Positions 49,801 to 61,800 of a stretch of 64,000 nucleotides of DNA are shown here, in pieces. The stretch spans positions 94,736,001-94,800,000 of the forward strand of contig JAZHRO010000063.1 in the NCBI GenBank assembly GCA_037157565.1, given 5' to 3'. The notes beneath the pieces are model-generated. The model was not told where the DNA came from and did not search any database. It saw only the letters and a program-made list of their open reading frames with translations. A program made the position numbers and the translations under genes. This DNA is from Thalassia testudinum. Taxonomy: Eukaryota > Streptophyta > Magnoliopsida > Alismatales > Hydrocharitaceae. Within the stretch, counting starts at the first letter, position 1, and every line of letters starts with the position of its first letter.

Positions 49801-52800
49801 ATGCCTCCATCCAAGGAATTTCAAGGACTCTGACCCTCAAGGTCAGACGACCAATAAAAACGTCAGACGTCTAACTCTGCTGTCAGAGTTATAATGAGCC
49901 TGATTTGATTTGAATTTTGACCCAATCTCTTGGGATTTTCCTCCAACGGCTATGAGCCATTTCCCAGGCCTGCTTGAAGGTTCTTAACATGCCTATATAT
50001 ACCTCCTAACCCCTCTTAGGCTAAACACACCATTGAAAGATAAATTCCATAAGCAAACACTTGCTCTACTCACTCTAGTGTCCCATTGCTGTGCAAATCT
50101 ATTCCTTGCGCAAACACCCACTCCCTTTCTACTGTGATACTGCTATCATCTCAAAGAGTACTCTCACCATAGTTATTAAACTCTTATATATCTATTTAGG
50201 GAACTCTATATGGTGTATTTTCGTTTCAATTTTTATATTATGTTGTACTTGGGTATCCAACCTATCGGATCTCCGTCTCTTCCTTGTGAAAGGAGAAACC
50301 TCCATTTTGGGATTGGAGGTAGGATTTGTATTTTAGGTATACTACCCTCGTTCAAGTAGCGTGGTTAATAGATTAATCACTAGGTGATCAGAAATCCTAA
50401 GTTAAGGTTTGACTTAGGTTGTGGTTTTCTTCTGATTTTAAGTTTCCACCTAAAAATTATTGTGTTATTTGTGTGATTAAATTTTTATTTACCCATTATA
50501 TTTTCAATTTCACTATTCACCCCCTCTAGTTCAATTTCACGAGGCACTTGAAACAACAGACATCTACTCTCGCCTTCTCCCCACCACGCCGATGATGGCG
50601 AACCTCAACCCAACCATCACCCACCACGATCGCCCTTTCCTCACTCTCCCCTCATTTTCCCCAACAAAACTAAATTTTACCCGATCAACTACCCCAGTTC
50701 TTATCCTCCAAGGGACAAAGACTCTTCGACCATTACTTCTGAGACCAAGATTTTTGCCTCTATCTTAGTTCAAGGGACGATGATTAAGTTGACTAGATCC
50801 TTAAACTATGTTCCATTGCATGTATTATCTCTTAGGAAGGATGCTATGGATAGTTTTTCATGGTCTTGTGGTATCTTCTCGATAAGAGCTTATAAAAGAT
50901 TGACCTTGGAGATTGAGGCATCTTTGTTGATTTGGGAAAACTGTTTGCTTGTTTGGAAATGTCCTTTGCCGTTAAAGGTTATGTTGGAGCAAAATGATTT
51001 CATTAGTCTCCGAAAGAAACCCTAACCCTTTTTTATATGAAGATAACTTGGTTAATTACATAAGTAACCCCTCAATATAAAAAAAAATACAAATACCCCC
51101 TTACAACTCAACACTCCCCCTCAAGTTAGGGCGTATATGTCAATAAGTCTTAACTTGTCGCTCAAGAACTCAAGTCGTTTCTTCTTAAGGGGCATGGTAA
51201 AAATGTCAACTAGTTATAGCACAAAAGAAATATACGAGGTACATATCCTACCCTCCAAAATGGTAACTCGTATGAAATGACAATCAACCTCTATATGCTT
51301 CGTCCGCTCATGAAAAACAGGATTTAAGGCAATATACATGGCAGATTTATTATCAAAGTAAAGAGGAACTAGAGTATCAACTAGTACTCCCAGATCCTGC
51401 AGAAAACCAACCATCCACATGATCTCACATGCAACCTATGCAATGGATCTGTACTCTACCTCTGCACTAGAGCAAGCAACAATGCCCTGCTTCTTGCTTC
51501 TCCATGAAACAAAATTTTCCCCCAAAATAGGCTCTATAGATCCAGCATAGTCTACATCAGAATAGGCCATAAGATCCACAGTGTCACTCGGACGATAGTA
51601 CAAACCTCGTCCTCGGGTGCCCTTCAGATATCTCAGGATGAAATATACATCATGCCAATGACTATACCTGAGATTCTGCATAAACTAGCTAGCCTGACTG
51701 ACTGCGAAGCTGATGTCTGGACGTGTAATAGTCAGGTATAATAGACGGCCAAGGCCAACAGTGTTGCAGTACCTAGTAACATCCTCAAACAAAGGATCTG
51801 TATCATCTGAATGGTGACTGGGGAGTGCCTCAACTGGTATCCCAGATGGCTTGGACCCAAGAAATCCAACCTCCTCTAGGATCTGCAAAATATACTATCT
51901 CTGAGATAATGACAAACCTTCTTCCTGACAAATAGCCTCTATCCCTAGAAAGTAGAGAAGATCACCTAAATCTTTGGTGACAAAGGTAGACTGAAGAATG
52001 CTTTCCTCTCTACTATACCATCAATATCATCACCTGAGGATAATATCATCAACATATACTGCCTAAACCATAACTCTCCATATCCCACCATGCGCAGTCC
52101 ATCTGATGAATATAGAATGATCCGTGATAGACTTCTAAAACTGCAGTTTCCTGATCTCTAGATTGAACCTCTTAAACTAGGCTCATGGCAATGCTTTAGG
52201 CCATAAATGGCCTTTTGCAAGTGGCAAACAAGCTCCCCCTGACTGTCATAACCTGGTGGTTGTCGCATATATACTACCTTTGCCAAATCCCCAAATAAAA
52301 AGACATTCTTTATATCAAGTTGGTGCAACAGCCAATGTTTGATCACAAGTGACAAAATAATCCTGATGGAGGTAATACGTACAAGTGAAAAGGTCTCAAG
52401 GTAATCCATCCTATATGTCTGGGTAAATCCCTTGGCCACAAGTCTGCCTTTGTATCTCTCTGTATTTGATGGTGTACACCCATCTGCAACCAACAATAGT
52501 GGCACCTTCAAGATAGGGAACAAGATCCCATGTTCCTCTGATCGAAAGAGCCTCCATCTTCTCATCCAAAATAGTTTTCCACCTCTGATCATGGAAGCGC
52601 CTACACAAAATCTCTGGGAATCATTGTAGTAGTACTAGCAAATGCAAACTGCCTGGCCTCTCCCTAGAGATGAGAAACAATAGTATATTGAGAGATAAGG
52701 TGGAGAGTAATATCAGATCTCCTCTGCACATCTCCTCCCAATCTGACTCACATATGTCAGAAGAGATAGCAAGCTGGGTTGGCTCCTCGCATGCAAAGTC

Positions 52801-55800
52801 CTATGTCTGTGGCCTCCCGTGATACACCTGTGTCTCATCAATAGCAGCATCTATGGATGATCTTTCTTCTGAGAAATAAGGAATCTTCTCAAAGAAGGTC
52901 ACATCCGCAAAAACAAAATATCTCCTGCGTATTGGATCATAACACCTGCAGCCTTTTTGAGTCCTAGAGTAGGCTAAAAAGGCACACTTCATGGCACAGG
53001 GGACAAACTTATCTTGGATACCATGATTCTAAATAAAACATACACATCCAAATACTTGTAGTGACACAAGAAAGACCCTACTACAATCAGGATGTACAAG
53101 TTGATATGGAATCTGAGCCTGAAGAACAGAGGATGGCTGCTTATTAATCAAATATGCCGCTGTGAGAATGGCATCACCCCAGGACTACCTAGGAAGCCTC
53201 ATATGAAACATCAAGGTCCTGGCAATATCAAGTAAATGTTGCAGCTTGCACTCTCCAACTCCATTCTGCTAAGAAGTATGAGCAAAAGATGTCTAATGGA
53301 TAATCCCCTTAGCCCTGAAGGCTTCTTGCAAGTCACTATGCATAAACTCTACTGCATTATCACTGTAAAGACCTGAACAGTAGTACCATACTGTGTTTGT
53401 ACCTCGGACAGAAAATGCTATATAATAGTAGAAATCGCACTATGAGCCTTCATCAGAAACACCCAAATAAGTCTACCACTGTCATCCATTATAGCAGCAA
53501 AGTACCTGTATCCACCAGTAGAGGCCACTCTAGAAAGTCCCCAGACATCACAATGTACTAGGGAAAAAGTAACTGAACTCACACCGGTGCCTCTCCCAGG
53601 ATAGCTGCTCTTGTGATGCTTGCCCAATTGACAATCTTCAAAATCCAAAGCCAAGGAGTCTAGTAACTCTAGATACATTTGGTGCATCTTCCTCACAAGA
53701 GGATGCCCCAAGCCTCCTATGCCAAAGTAGGTCACGAGAAATAGGCAATGCCCCAGCAAACAACGTGGGCACGTCCAAATGGTAGAGACCATCTCTCTCT
53801 ATGCCACTTCCAATAATCTCATCTGTATTTCAATCTTGGAAGTAACAATGCTTTTGATCAAAAATAACACATCCAAGATCCCTACAAATCCTGCTCACCG
53901 ACAAGAGATTCATAGAGAATTCAGGGACGTAATATACCTCTTCCATCTTCATCCTGAGTGTAGCATCTACACACCCAACCACAGTCACAGAAGAGGTCTT
54001 CCCATTGGCCACCCACACTTCTCGCAATCCACATGGGATCAATGGGTTCTTCAAACGATCTCGGTCTCCGGTGACATGTACAAAAGCTCCTGAATCTATC
54101 ACCCATGTACCTCTGTACCTTCTCTTCTTTTCAACCTCTTGGACTGCACATGCAAGTCCTATATCTGAATTTGATTTTTCTAACATATCAAACTCATCTT
54201 CTTGGCATATTAAAAGGCTCATCATACTTGAAAGAGATTTCTTCATTGGGGGCGAGAGAAGGCTCATACCACCTTTGCAATGTGTGAGATAGGCTCTAAC
54301 ACACGCAAGATAGCACATGTCCACCCCCATGGGTTGCACCACCACCCATAAGTAGCGACACACAAACTGGATGGAGAACATCCACTATCCATGGTTGCAG
54401 GAGGGGCAGCAGAGGAGCTGACCAACGGCAGATGGCCAGCAAAGGCAGCGATTGGTGACGTTATCCCCTCTGCAGAGGACCGGCTGCAACCATTTGCAAG
54501 TACTACAGATCCGGTCAAGGTCGCCGACGACCGGTGCAAGTGCAGACCTACTGCAGACAACCGCAAATCTACTGCAAATCTACTGTGAAGACAACCAACG
54601 CTGTCGCTGTAGACACCCTGCGTGTAGCCTTCGCCGTCGCTGCAAACAGCCTACACTGTTGGATCTACTACCTCCGATCTGCAGTAGGTCTTCACCGCAG
54701 AACTGGCAGCCAGCAACAAAGGATCTGACCATCAACGAAGAGAGATCTTCGCGATCTCCCATGAATCACCCTTCTTGGGTTATCCGATCATATTTTGGTG
54801 GTTTTTTTCGATGGGATATCGAAGCACTAACCTAAGACCGCTACTTTAATACCATGTTGGAGCTAGATGATTTCATTAGTCTCCAAGAGAAACCCTAACC
54901 CTCTTTTATATAAAGATGATTGGGTTAATTACATAAGTACCTCTCAAGATAAAGAAAAATACAAATACCGCCTAACAACTCAACAGGTTAAAATTTGTTG
55001 TGGACTTTTCCTAGAAAATTAGTTACTAAAGAGTAAAGAAATTTAATCTACTTGGGTCAGTGACCAAGATGTTAAGTGTGCTTCCTGTGATGATGCAATA
55101 GAATATGTTGGCCATCTCTTTTTTGAGTGCAATTTATCGGCATAAGTTTGCGAAAGATTGTGCATCTATAAAGCAGATGTCTCCTCTTTCTATTCTTGGT
55201 GGTCTTCTTTTTGGTACTTGGTTCACACTGATATAGTTGACTGGGTCAGAGCTTCAACTACGCTATAGGCTATTTGGTTGCAACGAAATTATACTATCTT
55301 TTGAGGTGATCAGGCATGGATTGAGAATGTTGTAGGAGAATCTAACTGGCATGTTGATTTGTGGCTTAATGTCTTATACATCCGTTCCATTTATTTCTTA
55401 ATAAAATCTACAAATATCTTCCTTTTCTTTCTAAAGAAAAAAAAATTGATGTTTGTTGTTCCTAGATAATGGGTGATAGATTCAGGTGCGTCTACACACC
55501 TCACTAAGAATGTAGATGTTTTATATGACATTAGACCTCCCAGAGTAAAAGTGGCTAATGGTACTAGTTCTCCAATTACTATAATTGGTGGCATCCAATT
55601 TTCTTCACAATTATAGCTATCAAAGGTTTATTATGCACCAGAGTTTCCCATGAGCCGTCTATCGATTAACAAGTTATGCAAGGATCTAAAGTGTCAAGTT
55701 ATTTTCAACGAGTGCCACTACTATTTTCAAGATAAGAAGACAAGTGAGATTATTGGTGACAGAGTGGAGAAAAATAATCTTTATTATCCTGACAACCCAT

Positions 55801-58800
55801 CTCACTTTGTTGGAGTCACCTCTATCTCTATCAATCCCTTAATTTGGCATCATCATCTTGGTCACCCTTCATCTGGGAAGATGCGCCAAACATTCTTAGC
55901 ATTGTCTACCTCTACCAAATTTGACTATAAGCCTTGTCAGCTTGGAAGTATCATCAGGCTACCTTCTCCAGACAGATCGAAGGGCAAAGTACATCCCCAT
56001 TTCTCCAAATACATTGTGATGTCTAGGAACCCTCTCGTGTTAGCAGTACTGAAGGTCACAGATACTTCATGGTCTTTGTGAATGATTATAACCGATCTAC
56101 TTGAGTTTTCCTTATGAAGCATCAATCAAAGATCCTTCATATTGTGCAACACTTCTTCACAAAAGTGCAGAATGTATACTCATCCTCCATTCAGATCTTT
56201 TGTAGTGACAATGCTCTAAAGTTCATGCAAAGAGAGCTATAATCATTTTTCATCAACAAAGGCACTCTATAGCAAACATTATGTGCATATACCTCTTAGC
56301 AGAATGGGGTTGCTAAGAGGTAACTGAGAGACATACTAGATATTACACAAACACTTTGGTGTTTATTAAGGCATTTAAGCAATTCTAGAGAGATACAGTA
56401 CCCACGACAAAGTACCTCATTAACCAAGTACCTTCCTCTATTCTATATGGAGAGATTCCATATCAGCTTTTGCACCCTAAGCCTAATCATCCATTTGCCC
56501 TAACACTGCAACTATTTGGTTGTACCTGTTTCGTACATGCCTTTGGACAATATGACATTTTTCTAGGTTATTCACCTAGTCAGAAAGAATACAAGTGTTA
56601 TTTTCAAACCACTAGTCAATACAGCGTTGCAGCAAATGCTACTTTCTTTAAGAAGGTTCTACCATTCCATTCTTCTTTGAAGAAGGATGCAATATCGAGC
56701 TTGCCCTTTGTAAGACAAATCTATCATAGACGAGAATGAGATCCATCTCTCCTTCCACTACCTACCATGCTTGTTCTTTCACCAGAGGACAGCTCTCCTT
56801 GGGCACCACAGGTGCAAAGTTAGGGAGAAGCTAATGATAGATCGATTGCGCTAAGTCTACCCACTCCTACACATTACATGATGTCGCATTATACCTCCAC
56901 TGCACATCTAGGCCAAGATCTACAACAGTTGCCCATGCCTTACTCAGTACAATGATACCATGTAGCTACTCAGAGGCATCATAGGATCTGCAGTGAATGG
57001 TTGCTATAGACAAAGAGATGGAGGCCCTAATCTCTTGTGGCACATGGGAGCTTGTGCCATGTCTCCCTGGCATAAAACTTGATTGCAAGTAGATATACAC
57101 TGTGAAGTATCTGACAGATGGTACCATTGACATAGTCAAGACCAAGCATGTGGCCATAAGATTCACTTAGACGTTGGCATTGATTATTTTGAGACTTTCT
57201 TACTTGTAGTCTCATCCATATGGATTATTCTATTCGTTGTTGTCAATAAGAACTAACCTTTATTTCAGCTGGACATCAAGAATGTTTTCCTATATAAAGA
57301 TCTCACTGAGATGTATATGCAGCATCAGGTCTTCATTACAAGATTAAGGAGCATGTCTATTAGTTGAAGAAGACTATATATGGACACAAACAGAGTCCTC
57401 AACCCTAGTTTGATAAGCTAAGTGCAGAAGTTATGAAGATTAGTTTCAAGAAATTTGCTTCAGATCATTATGTTTTCATTAAACAGGCCACCACTAAGGT
57501 TTTCATCTTAACTGTGTATGTTGATAACATGATCCTAACTGGAGATGGCAATGCTAATATCTAGGTGGCAAAGGCCTTTTTGTAGAAGGGCTTTGTCACT
57601 GAAGTTTTGGGAAAGCTAAGATACTTCTTAGGAATAAAGGCAAAGAGACAGGAGCATGATCTCACACCTTCTCAGAGAAAGTACACTTTAAGGAGGTAGG
57701 ACTTTTGGTCATCGAGCCATCAGTTATACCTATTGAGCAAAAGAGGAGACATATAACAACTGATGATGACCTACTCTTTGAGGACACTCATAAATGCAAG
57801 AGTATAGTCAACAAGCTATTGTATCTAACTATCACACGGCTAGATATCAATTTTGCTGTGAACAAAACCACTACATTCATGGACAAGCCCACTACAACCA
57901 TTGGCGTGATGTTTATCTCAATTTGAAGTAGCTAAAGGAGACACCTAATCAAGGAACAACGACTATCTTGATATATGCCAATGCTATCAATGTGAAAGAC
58001 AACACCAAGGCAGCAAGTCCTGTAATCATTCAAGGCGAGAGGTGACAAAAAGACAACTCAATTGAATTGAGGCGACCCTTTTTTTTTAATTTTTACAATA
58101 ACACTATCTTATTTATAAGCATTTACATCATAATAGTAGTTTATTTATGTCATTTATATTATATAATATAATAAGAATCATACCAATAACAATAGCTTAT
58201 TTTATATGCAAGAAACCCAATCACTTGTAATCAATTTGGGAATATAACTTTATGGATAATATTATCAATATATTATTATCGCATTAGTATATACATACCT
58301 TCAAATCGATAACATGTTTTTCAAAATTAAAAAAAAAGAAAAGAAATCAATGACATGTAACTTTTACATGCAACATTTGAGTGGTTATCATCCAAATGAC
58401 CACCCATTCATTTTTCAAACAAAAAAAAAACTTTTACATGTAACATAACAATAACATGGCAACAGAAGTATTATTAATATATTATATAAGTATGCAATCC
58501 AAACATAATAAAAGAAAATAACTCATAAAAGTGAAACAAAAAATTGATGGGAAGCGCAGAAAGAAAAGAACCCAAAACAAAAAAAAAGAGTAATAGACAA
58601 TGGGAGTTACATGAGCATCAGTGACAAGCAATGGCCAAAGAGGGACAATGCGAAGCAAAGGAGTGGTCACAGCAGAGGAGAGCCTTCACAGCGACCAACT
58701 TCAAGCAAGCTTGCAACGAGAGTTGACTGTGCATGTTTTCATATGATCGATAATTGTTTTTAAATCGAAAAAAAAAAGTCCTCTTTCAATTCTAATCCTA

Positions 58801-61800
58801 TTTCCTAATTAGGCATTGAAGGGCGATGGAATCCTAATGGGTTGATTCGATTTAGGAGGGGGTGATGGATTCCTAATCGAGGAGGGACCTCACAGATGGG
58901 AGTCATGCAATAGGGCGATGAGCAATTGAGGTGCACCTGAGATGGTAAGGTGCCTCACCTAAGGGAAGGGGCTCGCCTTAGCCCTAACCCAGGCGATGGA
59001 GCCCATCCTCACCTCACTTTGTTGCCCAAGCAACCGCCTTGACAGCAGTGATATATGCTCCTACTCAAATGCAAATTATGCTAGATCAATCAAGGACAGG
59101 AAATCCACAACAAGTTATGCTATACTATTGGGAGACAACTTATTTCTTGGCACAACAAGAAACAATAGTGGTTGCTCGTTCCAGTATCGAGGCGGAATAT
59201 AGAGTGATGCCTTACACAACTTGTAAAGTGATGTGGATCATCTCCTTCCTTGCAAATCTTGGGATTCACACACAGACTCCAATCCCTAGGTTCTATGATG
59301 ATAAGTTTGTCACTTATATTACCTCAAATCCAATATTTTATGAGGGGACGAAACATATTGAGGTGAACTGTCACTTCATCAGAAATGCAATAATGGAAGG
59401 AAAAACCACCACTCATGTCTCCTCAAAGCTCCAGATCGCTAACATCCTCAAGAAAGTGTTGATGAAGAGACGTGTTCCTATGTGGAAAGTTAGACTTGAT
59501 GGATATCTACCCTCCAACTTGAAGAGGAGTGTAGAGTTTATGTTATGTTTTATTCATTTTCGTGGATTCCCTAGTAATTTTTTCCTCCTCTATATAAGAG
59601 AGGTTAGAATTTCTTTCAATGTTATGTTATCGCATTTCCTCATCACAATAGGGATTTCTATGCCTCCACAATCTAATCCAAACACCCATAAATCAATGGC
59701 TTGGCATAAAGCAAAACTGACAGGCATCTATCAGACTACCAAGAAGTCTGCTACAATAACAAACGACATCTAGGCCAGGGGGTTGCCTAGCCTGACTCCT
59801 CTCCTAGGCTTAATCCATCCCCCTTCAAGCATTTCATTCACTAAGACAAAGCAAGAGGCTGAGGTAACACAAGTTTTCATCCACCAAATCCATAGCTACA
59901 GGAAGCCCTGATTCTCAAGGACACAACCAAAGAAACTTCCAATCCTAACCATCATAAGCCTTAGAGAAGTCAACTTTCTGAAAGAAACCTTGGTATTAGA
60001 TCTCTTCCAAGCGAAAGGGATTTCGAAAGCCACAATGTAATTCTCTATAGATCTTCCTAGAGGTTATCACCTAATTGGTTGCTGTTTGCAAGCACCAGTT
60101 AGGTCAACAAGTTGACCTAATAAAACTGAGATATGGTAAAACCATCTTGTTATTGTCAAACCAGCTCATTATTGTCATAGAGAAGGTATATCATTTGACC
60201 TAAGACAAATAAGCATCTTTATATTCAAGCATATACATGTGAAAGACCATTAGTTGTCATTCATTAAGATGCCAATACTGGAATGCTTGTGTGTATGTAA
60301 GAAGACAGGGAAAACATGATCTCTTTATGGATCGTGCACATTTACTTGGTGAATTGGTGGAATAGGCTTACTCTGAGGGCATGTTTGGTTCGAGGAATGA
60401 AATTTTGAGGAATTGCACATAGAATTAGTATTTTGTGAAATAAGTGGAGAAATAAGTCCCTTTGGATGTTTAGATCCAACTTTGGTAATGAGGAGGAATA
60501 AAGAATTGGTGTTCCACATTTAGAGAAATGGGGGAGCGAAATACAATTATTCCACGAGTCCCCCAAAATAACTTTATGCTAGCATAGTAGGCCTATTCCA
60601 GCATAACTTTCTTCTAGGTTTTCTTAATCCAAACGCGGAAGGCCCTATTGTATTCCCCTAAACAAACAAACCCTAAGTGTATTGGAAAAGGTAAATACCA
60701 CATGCGATCATATGATCCTAAACAAACAAGTACATGAAAGAGAATAAGATAAATCTTTGAGAAAAAGTGCCAATCTTAATTCTCATCTCACTTATCCGAA
60801 TAAAGGTTCGATATGAGTAATTCTTGCTAAGAAATTGAGACCCCAAGATAACATGAATCCTCCAATATCTAGGATTTACATGTATGAGAACACTTGAGAG
60901 TTTCCCAACACGAAGATCCCTGTGTCTAAGCACTTTATTATTGACCTAATGAAATCAATAATAATTTTAATGTTATATGCATGGAAAAAAATGAAATGTT
61001 ATTGAGGTAGTTCAATAATATTTAAATTATAGCCTCAAATTGAACCAAAAAAGATATTGCTTGATCAAGAAGAGTTTGGATGAAAATTCAAGATTAAAAG
61101 GATAAAATGACCAATTAAACTAAACATTGAAATAGCATTAATAATGTGTAAATGGTAGACATTTTGTCTCGGTCATGAGATGGAGATGATCCCCTACAAA
61201 TATCTCCAAAGAAATATGGAAAACCATAATCTCAAAACCTACTCCTAAATTCACTGAGAAAGGAAGCTATCCCCTTTTTCTCAATTCCTAGTCGTGACCA
61301 CTTCTCTCCTTGGGAGAGGTGTGCATACATCCAATTGCTACATGTGGTTGTGGGTGCTCACTGTGATTATAAGGGCTAAGAGAAGTGAGAACATGAACAT
61401 TTGCACAACTCAAAGTTCTAGGGTATCACGATAAGGGCTTCGTCAACCCATCAAGAAGGAAGGGATTTCTTGATGTTGAGACTCATCTACAAGGCACTAA
61501 CTGTTGTGTTGTCACACCACAAAGGTATAAACTTTGAATTCCTGTGATGATCAAACAAAAGGATTGATCTCTGCATGTGATTCCATTTTATGTCAGCTTA
61601 TTGATTTCCATGACTTTGGGCTTCCCAACATATTTCAAGAAAGTTCAGTCAACAATGTTCCCGCATTTCCATGAAACATTGGCATACCGTACACTATTAG
61701 TATCCAAGTAAGAGATCAACATAATGCTTCATATTTGATTTTGGTTCAACAGTTATATAGGCAATTAAAATCTCAATCTAGTCAACAGTAGCCAATGAGT

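Larger units (their letters stand above)
50640..55445 (+). mobile_element. LINE-4: 5'-truncated LINE split by copia-5
   Basis: zf-RVT sequence left of copia-5 ([28 protein letters not shown] at 50840-50981) continues on the right (54991 on, [10 protein letters not shown]). It goes on through [20 protein letters not shown] to [11 protein letters not shown], a 3' UTR and an A-run at 55437-55445. The left limit is uncertain; nothing LINE-like was seen before about 50640. Confidence 0.8.
55460..59640 (+). mobile_element. Copia-7: 5'-truncated Ty1/copia split by a hAT-derived element
   Basis: It starts at protease just after the LINE-4 poly(A); LTR, leader and gag are absent. Pol runs to RNase H and ends with a purine tract (TTGAAGAGGAG, 59519-59529). 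A 3' LTR then begins TGTAGAGTTTATG at 59530 with a TATA region CTCTATATAAGAGAGG. The LTR end near 59640 is an estimate. Confidence 0.8.
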
